Positions 23,720 to 34,541 are shown, counted from the stretch's first letter. The stretch: DNA of 64,000 nucleotides from Tubulanus polymorphus (GCF_964204645.1 NC_134033.1:4151631-4215630); one strand, 5' to 3'. Translations and numbers: made by a program. The notes: generated by a model not told the origin, from the sequence alone.

Positions 23720-26659
23720 CTATCCTCCTCCCCAGACGATTGGTCCCCAATCGCCAAAAATTCACAAGACCCTATTGTAGTTTCCCAAAAAAAAAAAAAT
23801 CTTTTCAAAAGTGCACAGGCTTCAGAACATCATTTATAAGCAACATCTCTTACAACTTAAAGCCAGCCGCAGGGTAATGAAAATTACACAAAACCTTCAG
23901 AACATCAAGACTAATGATACACAACCACCATTCCGTACATCAATTTACAACACCTGTAAAGTAGACATAAATCACAATTTCTGACCCTTTCCCCTATTAT
24001 CCAATCCTACATCAAACTTCCACCTAAACTAAGCAACACACCCCACTCATCATCAGTTCATCTTATTCATCAACGAGACCTACATGGACCTCATAGAATT
24101 TTAAGATAAGCCAAAAAAATTTCTAAATACTTATAAACTTAACACACGAACTTTATCTAAGGGAAAGCAATCATCTACAAATATCAAATATGAGACTCTT
24201 TTCATCAGTAATATATAACAATTATGAGGCATGTACATCTGTATATTGATCTTACATTTAATGAGAACAAGCCTATACAATTGTAGTCATGCAAAAAAAA
24301 CATATCAAACACAACTTCCCAAATAGCTTTCATAGACAATCACCCATTTCTCTATATCCACATTTATGTAGTCTAATAATTTAACAATATATGACCAACC
24401 ACTTCAACTTTCTGACTCTTCTCGTTCTCGTTATCTTTACCAAAAAAAATAATCAGTGTGTGCAGCCTAATTTGTCTTTAAAATTACCATTGCAAACACG
24501 TCAATTTCCCACTGTCCAAACTATCAGCCGTTACCTTAACCGATATCAGATGATTTGTCAAACCTGTCCCGACCCCAATCAACGACGTAAATTAATACAG
24601 ATGCCAGATACATCATTTAGTTGATTATTATGTGCCCAGCACACGTTGGCAACAGACATGCTCAACAATGAATTCACAAACAATTTCATAATAATTTTTC
24701 TATGTGTACGTAACATAAAGGTAAGCCAAAACATACCAAAAATGAATATACCGCATGCGTACATTCGCATTATTGAGATGTCAGCTGCTAGTCCCCACCC
24801 ATTGCCTCAGAAAGCACATTTATCCGTAGTCTAGGCAGGGATAACATGAACTGCTATTTGCGGCTTGGAACCGTTGAAATAGACAGGCAGGCCGCCATAT
24901 ATTTATGGAAGGATGTCATAAAGTGACCACAAAACTCATTAAGATGCATCACCCAAAAGTTAGGGAAAATTCCTCTGGACACTACTCATTCAGTGCCATT
25001 CAAACAGCCGATTCTCAAAAATTAACTTTAACTCCTGGGCCTATGGTCTTCCAAACCACCCACATCTGATATTCGAATTGTTCTAATTCCTTCCCGCAAA
25101 TCAGGGGATATAACCCCACATGTAAAACGGCCGACGCATCATCCTGTATATAAACCGGTCAGGACGGACTGAAAGTTCGGAAAAAAACATAGCGCTCACA
25201 CATCCTTGCAATCAACGACCATTCAGTTAAGATACCCAATCTACCGAATAATACTTATCATACTTATTGTATTACGCAATGAGCAAACCTTTACTTCTAA
25301 AAACCCAATCCCCTGAATGGCCATTTCAGCATACCTAACAAATAGCTGTATCGTGACATTTCTCATTTCCGTATCATCCCCGATGTCACGCCTTACCGGA
25401 GTAAATAAAATCTATGGATAAATAGGGAACCGGCCGACGAATCACCCATTTGGTATTTCTTGATATTCGACCCTAATTATGCCCAACATATATATCCAAT
25501 CTCTCCCAGAGGCTAGCCACTAAACATTATACTGTTTCAAAGGATCTTCAGAATTCATCCTTCGGGCTCTAATCCCCCGTATTATTCCGGACCACCCCCA
25601 GAGCATCCCTTACTCTTCATCCAGGTCCCTGGTCCACCTTAATTCATCTCATATAAGCAACTCTATTCAAACCCCCTCCGGTAAGATTCACCACTGAGCG
25701 CCCAATCTAACCTTTGCACAATAAACATATTCTATACTAACTCGCGATACTCATTATATTTCTTAAAACCACATAAACACCACAGTTATTTGTTAGGTAT
25801 ATACAGGCAGTGAGCGCTTTCAACTATCGTTACACTGATAACCGAGTGGCTTACCTAGACTATTAAATCATTCTTTCGCGAAATACCATCCAGCAAATTT
25901 AGCAAACTATAAAAGATTTACGTAGTGCATATTTATATCTACGTAGATACAATAACCCAGCACACAAGCAACTTAAAAACGCTGAGTATCATTCTACAAA
26001 AGCAATCAAAACATGCAGAAATACATATCATATTATTTACAATTACTATAAGCCGCAATCGTAGTCCGTTGAACGTCTCCAAGGTCGATTTCCCGTAGCA
26101 GATCTATGAACTGTCCGATGATGAAATGCGTTTGTATAATGCCTCTAATACTCTACTGTTTTTCATTTATCGCGTTACGATCGCAGAATCGCTTCGTTTC
26201 CGAACGCCATTATGTCCGTTAATTCACACGAATCTAAATTCGGAGTCGTAAATTCAATTTGCTGCTATGTAAAACGTAGTGTCCAAAACACGATCTTACG
26301 AAAACGCCACACCAAATCGGATAATTCAATTAATTTAAATATGGAAAGAAACAACTACTTTCCGCACTGGAAGCTCTATAATTCATTTCAACTGAATCTG
26401 ACGATATGAAGATTACATATTTCTCGAATAAGACAAACAAACAGCTATTAAATCCAGACGGGAATGATTTTTATACACAGATCGAGTTATCCGCAATATT
26501 TCCACTTAACCCGCGGTAGCGGCCCGTATTTCATATAATTATAACGGTTACGGAATGTAACGTTCATCTTACACTTTTACTTCACCCCTGCTCACTCACC
26601 AAATATACACGATCGCTTGGCAGCGAGAGGTGCAGGATACACCACTGTTCTCCACCAAT
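23720..26659. other. Internal region of LTR element, non-coding
   Basis: Plus-strand sequence is A/C-rich with no frame above about 80 codons that resembles a retroviral protein. This supports a non-autonomous element mobilised in trans. Confidence 0.6.
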
Positions 26660-27217
26660 GTTGTGGGGTTGCTTTCGGTTCTCCAACAATGTTGTGGAGT
26701 TGAGTTTCTCAACCAATTGTTGTGGGGGCCACGTTGCGTTCTCCCCTCGTGTTGTCGTTGTTGGTTCCGATTAATCCGATAAGTGATATCCCTCTGACTC
26801 CGGAATAATAACAACTCTTCTCGTGGGTCTACGTTCTTTCTTTATTTTCCCGCTCAATTCTTATTCCTTCCTACAGCTCGTATTTTTAGGCTTCTCCGCC
26901 ACTCTAGCATCTCTCTCCCCCTTACTGTGCTGACCCTCCCTTTTTATCTTATTTCATGTTATTCGTGACGTATACTTCTACATATGTTATACCGTCACGA
27001 GTTAATTATACTTGTTTACTTCCTAGCCATACCAGAGCTCAAGGCTGCCGCTATAACCAGCAACCCTACGCAGATAGTCACGTCACTTTCACCTATCTTC
27101 TATTCAGTGTCTTGTGTGCGACGTAAGCATCTACGTAGGTTGTTTACTAACTTCAGCCACTGCCCTGAACTCTGGCTTCCCTCCCTCTATGCAAACTACT
27201 AATTTATCACCCCAATA
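26660..27217. repeat. Right LTR
   Basis: Direct repeat of 23164-23719 with few substitutions. Its end abuts the HNH nuclease frame. Confidence 0.8.
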
Positions 27218-27571
27218 GAAACACATTCAGAAACACTATCTAATTTGTTGGGTTGTTCGGATGAATTCTTCAAATCATGGATAATATATCAATTCGATGA
27301 TAAAATGAATATAGATAATTATGGTGAATACTTTCATATTGATCACGTGTTGCCGATTTCTAAATTTGATATGAGTGATGATTATAATAAGAAGCTAATC
27401 TGGAACTGGAGAAATTTAAGGCCTTTAGAAAAGAAGGAAAACATTATTAAATCCAATAAACTAGATTTACAGTTATATTTAGATCAACTGGATAAAGCAA
27501 AGACATTTGTTGAATTATGGAATAGTATTTCACAGAATCAACCGCATTCTGAGGTTTTGATCAGTGGTTAG
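27218..27571 (+). pseudogene. HNH endonuclease, 5' end removed by LTR element
   Basis: The frame is open from the LTR junction: SNLLGCSDEFFKSWI, then NYGEYFHIDHVLPISKFD and WNWRNLRPLEKKENIIKSNK. The HIDH...N...N..K pattern is the catalytic HNH fold of the phage/viral homing-type family. The start codon and N-terminus are absent because the LTR ends at 27217. In related viruses such nucleases act on DNA as selfish or replication-associated enzymes; the role here is inferred. Confidence 0.75.
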
Positions 27572-27919
27572 AAAGCTGGCAATTCTATTTGAGCTTTGTA
27601 TGTATATAATACATAGCTTTTGCTTACTACTAAAACATATGTTGCCAAATATATCTTGTTTTCAATTCTAAAGAATTAATTAACTTCATCATAAAGAACA
27701 TCTGTGCAGAAGTAATTAGTTTGGTCGAACGTGCGCCACGTTAGCAGTTAGAAATCAACTTTCACATACATGGTACGTATTGGATATTCTCTCTCAAAAC
27801 ACAGTTTACAGTTCTAAATCTAAATGTAAGTACCGTTTTTTGTAGTTATTATGAAGTAGGGAAACCTTTAAACATATTTAAGTATAGTAATTCATTTTCA
27901 CGATATCTTTTAGATTAAA

Positions 27920-28648
27920 ATGGAACACAAAGATCAACCAGAAATTCTAAGCCAACCAACGGATGAGGAACGATTGCTACTGGATAGTGAAACTCAGGAA
28001 TCAATAGAAATGGAGGATGAAACTCTCATAATTGACGAACAAACTTCACAAAAATTACAAGAACATTTGGACTATCATCAAGAAATGGTGAAAATTCTGA
28101 GTGATGTAATACATAATAAACAATTACCGCGCGAACTACAATTACCAAAATTACCAGCAACGCGACTTAAATTGCTGTTGGGACTCAAAGAATCGAAAAC
28201 TAAGAAAATGAGTGGAGAAGAGTTGAACGAGTTTTTAAAATCTAAATTAATCATTGACACAGGACATTTAAACTTTCCGGAAATACAAAGTGTAGAAGTT
28301 ATTTCATTTGCTGAAATTACTGATATCTTAAAAAAAAGTTATAAAACCATATTAAATAGAAAAGCAAATCACCTATGGGACCACATCATTTTCGGGGGTT
28401 ATCTAAATATAGGGTTTTCAATGTTTGATAAAGAAACTGAGGGGATTTCTTGGGGACTGTGGGTTAAAAAGAACATAGATATCAGTGCTGGTTTTGAAAG
28501 AAAACTGAGAAGAGTAGGTAGATTAATGAAATATGAAAAATTCAAAATATTAGGATTAGCATTTAGTGAAGTAGTAAGACATTTACCAGAAATTGAAGAA
28601 ATGATTGGAAACAATCCAGTAATTAAAGAATTATGGACAAAATTATAA
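27920..28648 (+). CDS. Uncharacterised 242-aa viral protein
   Basis: Not recognised. The N-terminal ~60 residues are acidic and Gln/Glu-rich. The C-terminal half is compact and better structured (KANHLWDHIIFGGYLNIG, then GLWVKKNIDISAGFERKLRR). A helix-rich DNA-binding or regulatory protein is possible but unproven. Start ATG follows TTTTAGATTAAA. The frame is intact and the codon usage is AT-rich like the rest of the element. Confidence 0.65.
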   Translation: MEHKDQPEILSQPTDEERLLLDSETQESIEMEDETLIIDEQTSQKLQEHLDYHQEMVKILSDVIHNKQLPRELQLPKLPATRLKLLLGLKESKTKKMSGEELNEFLKSKLIIDTGHLNFPEIQSVEVISFAEITDILKKSYKTILNRKANHLWDHIIFGGYLNIGFSMFDKETEGISWGLWVKKNIDISAGFERKLRRVGRLMKYEKFKILGLAFSEVVRHLPEIEEMIGNNPVIKELWTKL

Positions 28649-28724
28649 ATTATAATACTGAAGGTCTTAGATATCAAAAATGTAATCTCGATTGTATATA
28701 TCTGTTTTAATATTGTATTGTTTA

Positions 28725-29070
28725 CTGTTAACTGTGTATTGCGTAATAACCGGTCCGATTGAACCGCTTTTCTATTGTTCTCCATTGTTCTACTATTGAT
28801 CGTTGTTAATGGCGGCGGTTGTTCTGTATTGATTGTTTACTGTTAACTAAGTGTTGCGCAATAACCGGTCCGATTGGACCGCATTTCTATTGTTCTCCAT
28901 TGTTCTACTATTGATCGTTGTTGACTGAAACAGCTGCTCAATATTGATTGGTTACATTTCTATGTTTGAATGTTGTAGTTTACAGAATAAAAATATAACT
29001 GTGTATTGCGCAATAACCGGTCCGATTGGACCGCATTTCTATTGTTCTCCATTGTTCTATTATCGATCGC
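28725..29070. repeat. Three copies of a repeat with a CGGTCC-GATT-GGACCG dyad
   Basis: Copies start near 28730, 28850 and 29000. Each has ATTGCGYAATAACCGG, the dyad CGGTCCGATTGGACCG (28751, 28865, 29018) and ATTGTTCTCCATTGTTCT. The first copy has GAACCG in its right half-site. They lie in the 0.8-kb non-coding gap before the next gene block, where iterons or operators would sit. Confidence 0.7.
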
Positions 29071-29455
29071 TAAAATTTACATAATAAATATATGTGTTTA
29101 TGAAATAGTAATTCCACCAGTCGTTTCTTTGAATTTATTTTCAGTTGAGGATTTGATATCGAGGATCCAAAATGACTTATCTGGACAGTTATAATTACTG
29201 CTCCTATAGATAGACAATAGTAGTGAGATAATCTAAATCCTAATTTAAATAAAATATAATAAAAATTACATACCTTCAACTATCTATTATTTCTATTATA
29301 TTTTTGATATTTTCTTTTCAAAAGAGAATACTTTATATCACAAATAAAAAATACTTAAAAAACAATAACTAATACTAGAATTCTTTAACTTTAACTATCT
29401 AGTATCATTTGAAGAATACTTATAATACTATTCTTATTAAATTTCTCTAATATAA
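29071..29455. other. AT-rich leader of the plus-strand gene block
   Basis: No gene; A/T-rich sequence before 29456 likely holds the promoter of the four-gene plus block. Confidence 0.4.
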
Positions 29456-30061
29456 ATGTCTAAGAAATCGAATAAGAATAATATTAAAGTTGAAAAAACT
29501 TTGGAAGATTTAGGTCTAACAGATGATAATGATAATGTGGCAACTAAATGTGATAATAAAATTGATAGTAATATTGATTACGAGTACTATTTATATTGTA
29601 AACATCATCTAGAACTATTGATTGCTGGCGGGAAATCTAAGGACTTCTTAGGAAAAATAATAACTTTTCAAGAACTAGACTCTATGAAACCCGATAAAGT
29701 AATAAAATATTTTAAGATTTATGAAGAGTCAAGATTAGCTAGAATAAACGACTCTATAAGTGATGGTATTGTCAAATGTTATTCAAAATTATGTAACCAG
29801 TTAATACCAATTGATGATGAAAATAAATTATATAATGATTTGAAAAATGACTATTTAGTTATGACTGAATTACAAAAATGGGTTGGATACGCTTCATTTC
29901 AATTAGGATCGGTTATGACGTTGATTTCTACTGGAGTTATAACATTTTCGAACATCAAACCTATGGAATATAAATCAGGTAAGAACGAAACAGATGTACT
30001 ACAACAAAACATCGAAACAGAAAATGAATCAGAACAAAAATTAACTAAAATAAATGAGTGA
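29456..30061 (+). CDS. Conserved Polinton-type protein of unknown function, 201 aa
   Basis: Acidic, Asn-rich N-terminus, then a helical domain (YCKHHLELLIAGGKSKDFLG, SRLARINDSISDGIVKCYSK) and a weakly hydrophobic segment near residues 145-165 (FQLGSVMTLISTGVITF). Proteins of this general pattern are known to me from animal Polinton gene sets, without assigned function. Its stop overlaps the next start by 8 bases (ATGAGTGA), so the block is probably co-expressed. Confidence 0.6.
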   Translation: MSKKSNKNNIKVEKTLEDLGLTDDNDNVATKCDNKIDSNIDYEYYLYCKHHLELLIAGGKSKDFLGKIITFQELDSMKPDKVIKYFKIYEESRLARINDSISDGIVKCYSKLCNQLIPIDDENKLYNDLKNDYLVMTELQKWVGYASFQLGSVMTLISTGVITFSNIKPMEYKSGKNETDVLQQNIETENESEQKLTKINE

Positions 30062-30401
30062 TGGCGTTAAGAAAAAGGTTAGATCCGAGAAACAAATTAT
30101 ATGGGCAAGAGAATTAGGTAAAAGATCTTCAGAATTAAAAAAAGCTAAGAAAAAGAAATTAACCGATATAAATGAATCACCTGGTATTGATTCAAATAAT
30201 AATCCATCTAATTCTTCTAATAGTGGAAGAAATAATTACTTATATATTACAATTGGGTTAATCACAATTATTATATTATCCGGTGTAATATATAAATCAA
30301 AATTCAAATCCGATGATAAAGATGATTCTAATGATAATAAACCCATCATACCAGAAAATAAATCAAATGAAAATAAATCTAAAATATTATTAATGGATTA
30401 A
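30054..30401 (+). CDS. Small single-pass membrane protein
   Basis: 115 aa. The basic N-terminus (KKVRSEKQIIWARELGKRSS) is followed by Lys-rich sequence, a Ser/Asn linker and one membrane segment around residues 62-80 (YLYITIGLITIIILSGVIY), then an acidic tail. It overlaps the upstream gene by 8 bases and is 3 bases from the integrase start. Probably a virion membrane or assembly protein (inference). Confidence 0.6.
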   Translation: MSDGVKKKVRSEKQIIWARELGKRSSELKKAKKKKLTDINESPGIDSNNNPSNSSNSGRNNYLYITIGLITIIILSGVIYKSKFKSDDKDDSNDNKPIIPENKSNENKSKILLMD

Positions 30402-30404
30402 AAT

Positions 30405-31493
30405 ATGATGAAAAAAGAACAATATTTAAGAGAGTTATATTATAACCCAGAAAGTGAAGTATCATATTCTAACGTTTCAGAATTATGGAATAAAATTAAA
30501 TCTGATAATAGCAATATAAAATATAGTGAATTAAAATCATGGTTACAAAATCAACCCACATATCAAATTCATAAAAAGATGGATAAAAAATATTTAACAA
30601 GAAAAGTAATGGTTTCATATATTGATCAACAATGGCAAGCTGATTTAATTGACATGAAAAACTTAGAAGAATATAACAAAGGATATTTCTGGATACTAAA
30701 TGTTATAGATATATTCAGTAGATACGCATGGAGTATCCCGATTAAAAATAAAACTGGTATAGAAGTGACAAATGCTTTTAAATCTATATTTAAAGAAGCT
30801 ATTCCAGATAAGATACAATTTGATGAAGGTAAGGAATTCTATAACAAACATTTCAAAAAACTATTATCTGATAACGATGTAGAATATTTTTCAACACATT
30901 CAGATAAAAAAGCATCTGTTATAGAAAGATTTAATAAAACATTGAAAACTAGAATGTGGAAATATTTCACCGCTAATGAAACATATAAATATATCGATGT
31001 GTTAGATGATTTAGTGAAAGGTTATAATAATTCTAAACATGGTTCTATAAATATGAAACCTATACAAGCTAGAAAAGAAGAAAATTCAGAAATAGTTTGG
31101 AATAATTTATATGGAGCATTTGTTACACATGATTTTGGAGAACCTAAATTTAAAATAGGACAACATGTTAGAATTTCTAAATATCGAAAAACATTTTATA
31201 AAGGTTATACCCCTAATTTTACTGAAGAAATATTTAAAATTAAAAAGATAATATTAACTAAACCATTTGTTTATAAATTGTTTGATTTAAAAGATGAAGA
31301 AATATTAGGTTATTCTTATGAACAAGAATTATCATTAGTACCAAATCCAGATGAAATAGAATACAAAATAGAAAAAGTATTGAAAACAAAAACTCTTAAA
31401 GGAAAAAAGTATTCTTTGGTGAAATATAAAGGATACGATGATAAATTTAATGAATGGATTTTATCTAGTAAAATTAAAAGAATAAATGAATAA
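30405..31493 (+). CDS. Retroviral-type (DDE) integrase with chromodomain
   Basis: 362 aa. The catalytic core is clear: QWQADLIDM (D80), KIQFDEGKEF (D140) and ASVIERFNK (E174), the DD34E spacing of rve integrases. A C-terminal chromodomain (about 318-360: VKYKGYDDKFNEWI) matches Polinton integrases and would target chromatin. The N-terminal zinc domain is not obvious. The frame is intact. Its stop overlaps the ATPase start by 8 bases (ATGAATAA). Role: joining viral DNA ends to host DNA, giving 6-bp duplications in this family. Confidence 0.95.
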   Translation: MMKKEQYLRELYYNPESEVSYSNVSELWNKIKSDNSNIKYSELKSWLQNQPTYQIHKKMDKKYLTRKVMVSYIDQQWQADLIDMKNLEEYNKGYFWILNVIDIFSRYAWSIPIKNKTGIEVTNAFKSIFKEAIPDKIQFDEGKEFYNKHFKKLLSDNDVEYFSTHSDKKASVIERFNKTLKTRMWKYFTANETYKYIDVLDDLVKGYNNSKHGSINMKPIQARKEENSEIVWNNLYGAFVTHDFGEPKFKIGQHVRISKYRKTFYKGYTPNFTEEIFKIKKIILTKPFVYKLFDLKDEEILGYSYEQELSLVPNPDEIEYKIEKVLKTKTLKGKKYSLVKYKGYDDKFNEWILSSKIKRINE

Positions 31494-32097
31494 AGATTTA
31501 TTTATATTTGAACCGCATAATATGTTAGTTACTGGAGTTACGAATTGTGGTAAAACACATTTCATATTAGACTTGTTAGAAACTATTTATAAAAATCATT
31601 TTGATAATATAATATTATTCTGCCCAACTTATGAAATGAATGAAACGTATAATAGAGATATAGTTAAGATAAAAAAGTTTATTATATTAGACCCCAAAAC
31701 AGTAAAAGAAAATTTAGATAATTGTATAAAAATTGCATTAGATATTTATAAAGGATCTAATACATTATTTATTATCGATGATTGCGCAAATTTACATGAT
31801 TCTAAAATTAGAGAAAGCGAGTTATGTTATTTAGCTTTCTCTGGTAGACATTTTGGGATAACAACATGGGTTTTAAATCAAAAATATAATTCAATTGTTA
31901 AAGATTTTAGAGAGAATATAAGATTTCTAGTTTTATTTTATAACAAAGATAGAAAATCTATGCAACAATCATTGGAAGAAAATCAAATTATACCTACTGA
32001 ATTACATGATGAATATATGAATAAATTAAAGAATAATAAAGGTTCAAAATTATTACTGAGATTACAATTTCCATATGAATATAAATTTATAAAATAA
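31486..32097 (+). CDS. A32/FtsK-type DNA packaging ATPase
   Basis: 203 aa. Walker A is GVTNCGKT (residues 17-24), with the Cys typical of the viral A32 packaging family. Walker B is LFIIDD (about 95-100), and the downstream WVLNQKYNS carries a polar sensor residue. The length is normal for Polinton ATPases. It translocates the genome into the capsid. The frame is intact and it is the last gene of the plus block. Confidence 0.93.
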   Translation: MNKDLFIFEPHNMLVTGVTNCGKTHFILDLLETIYKNHFDNIILFCPTYEMNETYNRDIVKIKKFIILDPKTVKENLDNCIKIALDIYKGSNTLFIIDDCANLHDSKIRESELCYLAFSGRHFGITTWVLNQKYNSIVKDFRENIRFLVLFYNKDRKSMQQSLEENQIIPTELHDEYMNKLKNNKGSKLLLRLQFPYEYKFIK

Positions 32098-32264
32098 CTA
32101 TTTGTATACCTATGTATTAGATACCCTAATACCTAATACCCTAATACCTGATACCCTAATACCTGATACCCTAATACCCCAATACCTGATACCCTATTAG
32201 ATACCTTAAATAATTAAAAACCCCTTTTTTATTTACTATTATTTTATACAATTTTCAACCTTTA
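32098..32264. repeat. ATACCCTAATACCTGAT tandem repeat at convergent junction
   Basis: About eight short copies (32115-32200) separate the two converging gene blocks, followed by A-rich and T-rich tracts that could serve as poly(A) signals for both. Confidence 0.75.
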
Positions 32265-33212
32265 TTATTCGAGTTTTATATAATCAATTTCTGAATCACT
32301 TTCACTATCAGACGCTAACATCATATTTAAATGCTCTACCGAATCTACATCAACATCTTTATAATTTTTTTTCACCTTTTTCACCTTTTTTACCACACCA
32401 CCAATAGTTGTTTCATTGTTGCGCTTCCTTATCCTTTCTATCATATCATCAAAAGTTTCTTCTTTATGTTTCATAGAATCTTTAATATCATTATGTTTAA
32501 CTGTAACTATATCATCATGTGGGCGTATGGCACCATTTTCATTATCATCTTTATTAGTGTTTGCTCCTAATATTTCATTTACAGTGTTTGATCCTAATAT
32601 TTCATTAGCATCGGTTAAATCTAATTCATCTTTATTAGGTGTTGCTAATAATAAATCTTCATATATTTTTTCACCATTTACTTTTTTATTTGAAACAAAT
32701 TTTGTAACATATCTAAATGGGTGTTCTATAAATTCTCTTAAACCAACACGTTCTATAACATTAGTAATATGTGAATTTGTATTTATATGTTTATTCCAAT
32801 TTGATGGAGCGTTTGAAAATTCACCTTTACAATAATCACAATAATTTCTATTTTTACTAACATTTAATATTATTGCCTTATTATATGTAGAAGGTATTAT
32901 ATTATTTGATGTAGAGGGTATTACAGATGTAGAAGGTATTATGTTATTAGATGTAGAAGGTATCACATTATTAGATGTAGAAGGTATCACATTATTAGAT
33001 GTAGAAGGTATTACATTATTATCAATTACATTACTTAAATTATCAACAACACCACTTTTATTATTATCGATTTCTATCAGTTTAGTTTTATAATTTTTAA
33101 AAATAGGATCAAATATCAAAGCTATATTACAAGGTATTACATAATATAAACCATCATTATTTTCATGTGTATCGATGTATGGAATATGTTTATATACTTT
33201 ACCTCCTTCCAT
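32265..33212 (-). CDS. Zinc-finger protein with NNVIPSTS repeats
   Basis: 315 aa. Residues 65-110 hold about six units NNVIPSTS, a low-complexity linker. A single U1/C2H2-like finger follows: C125-x2-C128-x13-H142-x5-H148 (YCDYCKGEFSNAPSNWNKH). The C-terminus is acidic with a basic KKVKKVKK patch that could be a nuclear localisation signal. The upstream motif belongs to the replication class (TATATAATAAATG). Probably a nucleic-acid-binding regulator; function inferred only. Confidence 0.65.
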   Translation of the reverse strand: MEGGKVYKHIPYIDTHENNDGLYYVIPCNIALIFDPIFKNYKTKLIEIDNNKSGVVDNLSNVIDNNVIPSTSNNVIPSTSNNVIPSTSNNIIPSTSVIPSTSNNIIPSTYNKAIILNVSKNRNYCDYCKGEFSNAPSNWNKHINTNSHITNVIERVGLREFIEHPFRYVTKFVSNKKVNGEKIYEDLLLATPNKDELDLTDANEILGSNTVNEILGANTNKDDNENGAIRPHDDIVTVKHNDIKDSMKHKEETFDDMIERIRKRNNETTIGGVVKKVKKVKKNYKDVDVDSVEHLNMMLASDSESDSEIDYIKLE

Positions 33213-33244
33213 TTATTATATATATTTTTATTAAAGTTAAAATT

Positions 33245-34487
33245 TTAATACATAACACTATCTAATTGTGAATTTACAATATTTAATTGCGCATCAGATA
33301 ATATATAAATATGCATTTTAAAATTTTTGATTCCTTTTTTCTTTGTCATGAATAATTGTATTCCATCTTTTGTATTTTGTAGTTTTTTTCCAGAACCATG
33401 TAATGAATTATCCTCTGTTGTTCTAAAATCTAACCATAATGCATATTTATTGCCGGTATAATAATCAATTTGATTAATATTACAATTTTCAAATGATTTT
33501 ACTTTTTCATTCATAAAATGTTTTTAAATTTCTACCCATTGATCTATCATTCTCATTCCTTGACAAAATATTTTATTTGCTATTCCTTCGATAGTTATTT
33601 CTACTTTTGTTATTTCAGGATTATAATAATTATCAACATTTATTGCGCCATTAGTATACGTTCCAATGGTAAAAAATATTAATATACCTTTAATAGATCT
33701 TCTAGGGAAGTTAATATTCTCATTTATTATTTCATCATTTGCATTAATAGTTACAGTTTTAAATTTATCAATATAATCATATAATAATGAAAATCCTTGA
33801 TTGTATTTAGTTTGAATTATACTTGAAATATTTTCATCAGTTACTGTATCATATTCTAAACATATATTCGATAATTTATAACTCATATCTTTAACAACGC
33901 TAGATATTACAATTTCATTTACAGGAGCAAATGTTATTTCGAATATAATATCTTCTTGAATTGCGTATTTATATAAAGGTGCATTATTATTTATCAATTC
34001 AAAGTCTAATGGAATTTTATATTTGCTTCCATATATACTTTTTATCAATTTATCTACATCATTTGTTAATATTGCGCTATTAGCTTCTGATCTTAATTTA
34101 TTTTGGTTTTCTGATTGGATGCCTTGAAATATCATATTATTTCTATTTTCTTAACCATAAATCTTTATAGTGCATAAATAAATTATAATCATCTAATGAG
34201 AAAACTGTTTCTGGACCAATCTTTATTGTTAACTTTTTAATCAAATATCTTCCAACATTATCAACAACATAATTATTATTATTACCGATTACTTTTATAT
34301 CAGCTGATAAATAAATACTATTTGGAACATAAAAAGTATTTTGTGTTAATCTCGGAATTCTAACATATAAAGTTTCATCGGGATTAATATTTGAAGGGTT
34401 ATGAATAATTATATGATGTGATCTTTCTGCTTTAATAGCATTAGATATTCTATGATTCTTAGAAGGATTGATATAACTCCCACTCAT
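33245..34487 (-). pseudogene. Double jelly-roll major capsid protein (hexon-like), broken
   Basis: Three consecutive frames together cover the protein. 34487-34143 starts the fold (VVDNVGRYLIKKLTIKIG, YNLFMHYKDLWL). 34135-33524 continues (MIFQGIQSENQNKLRS, KIPLDFELINNNAPLY, PRRSIKGILIFF). 33514-33245 ends it (LWLDFRTTEDNSLHGSGK, LSDAQLNIVNSQLDSVMY). These are signature segments of Polinton/adintovirus capsid protein. The breaks are a frameshift at about 34136-34150 and an in-frame TAA at 33524-33526. It would form the icosahedral shell. The late-class start motif lies at 34485-34506. This copy probably cannot make a full-length capsid protein. Confidence 0.9.
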
Positions 34488-34541
34488 TTATTTAACAAAA
34501 AAATTAATTATTTATTTTTTGATATTTTTTGATATCATGGT

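Larger units (their letters stand above)
23164..27217 (-). mobile_element. Non-autonomous LTR retrotransposon (LARD-like)
   Basis: Two direct repeats of about 556 and 558 bp (23164-23719, 26660-27217) flank 2.9 kb with no gag or pol frame. LTR ends are TGTTG and CAATA, a nearly inverted pair. Flanking GGAAC (left) and GAAAC (right) match in 4 of 5 bases, as an old target duplication would. A polypurine-like tract (complement of CTATCCTCCTCCCC) abuts the left LTR, suggesting minus orientation. The element separates an HNH nuclease gene from whatever lay to its left. Confidence 0.75.

Noticed and set aside
23164-27217. Direct repeats as a simple segmental duplication
   Set aside because: Near-equal length, TGTTG...CAATA ends and near-matching 5-bp flanks fit LTRs better.
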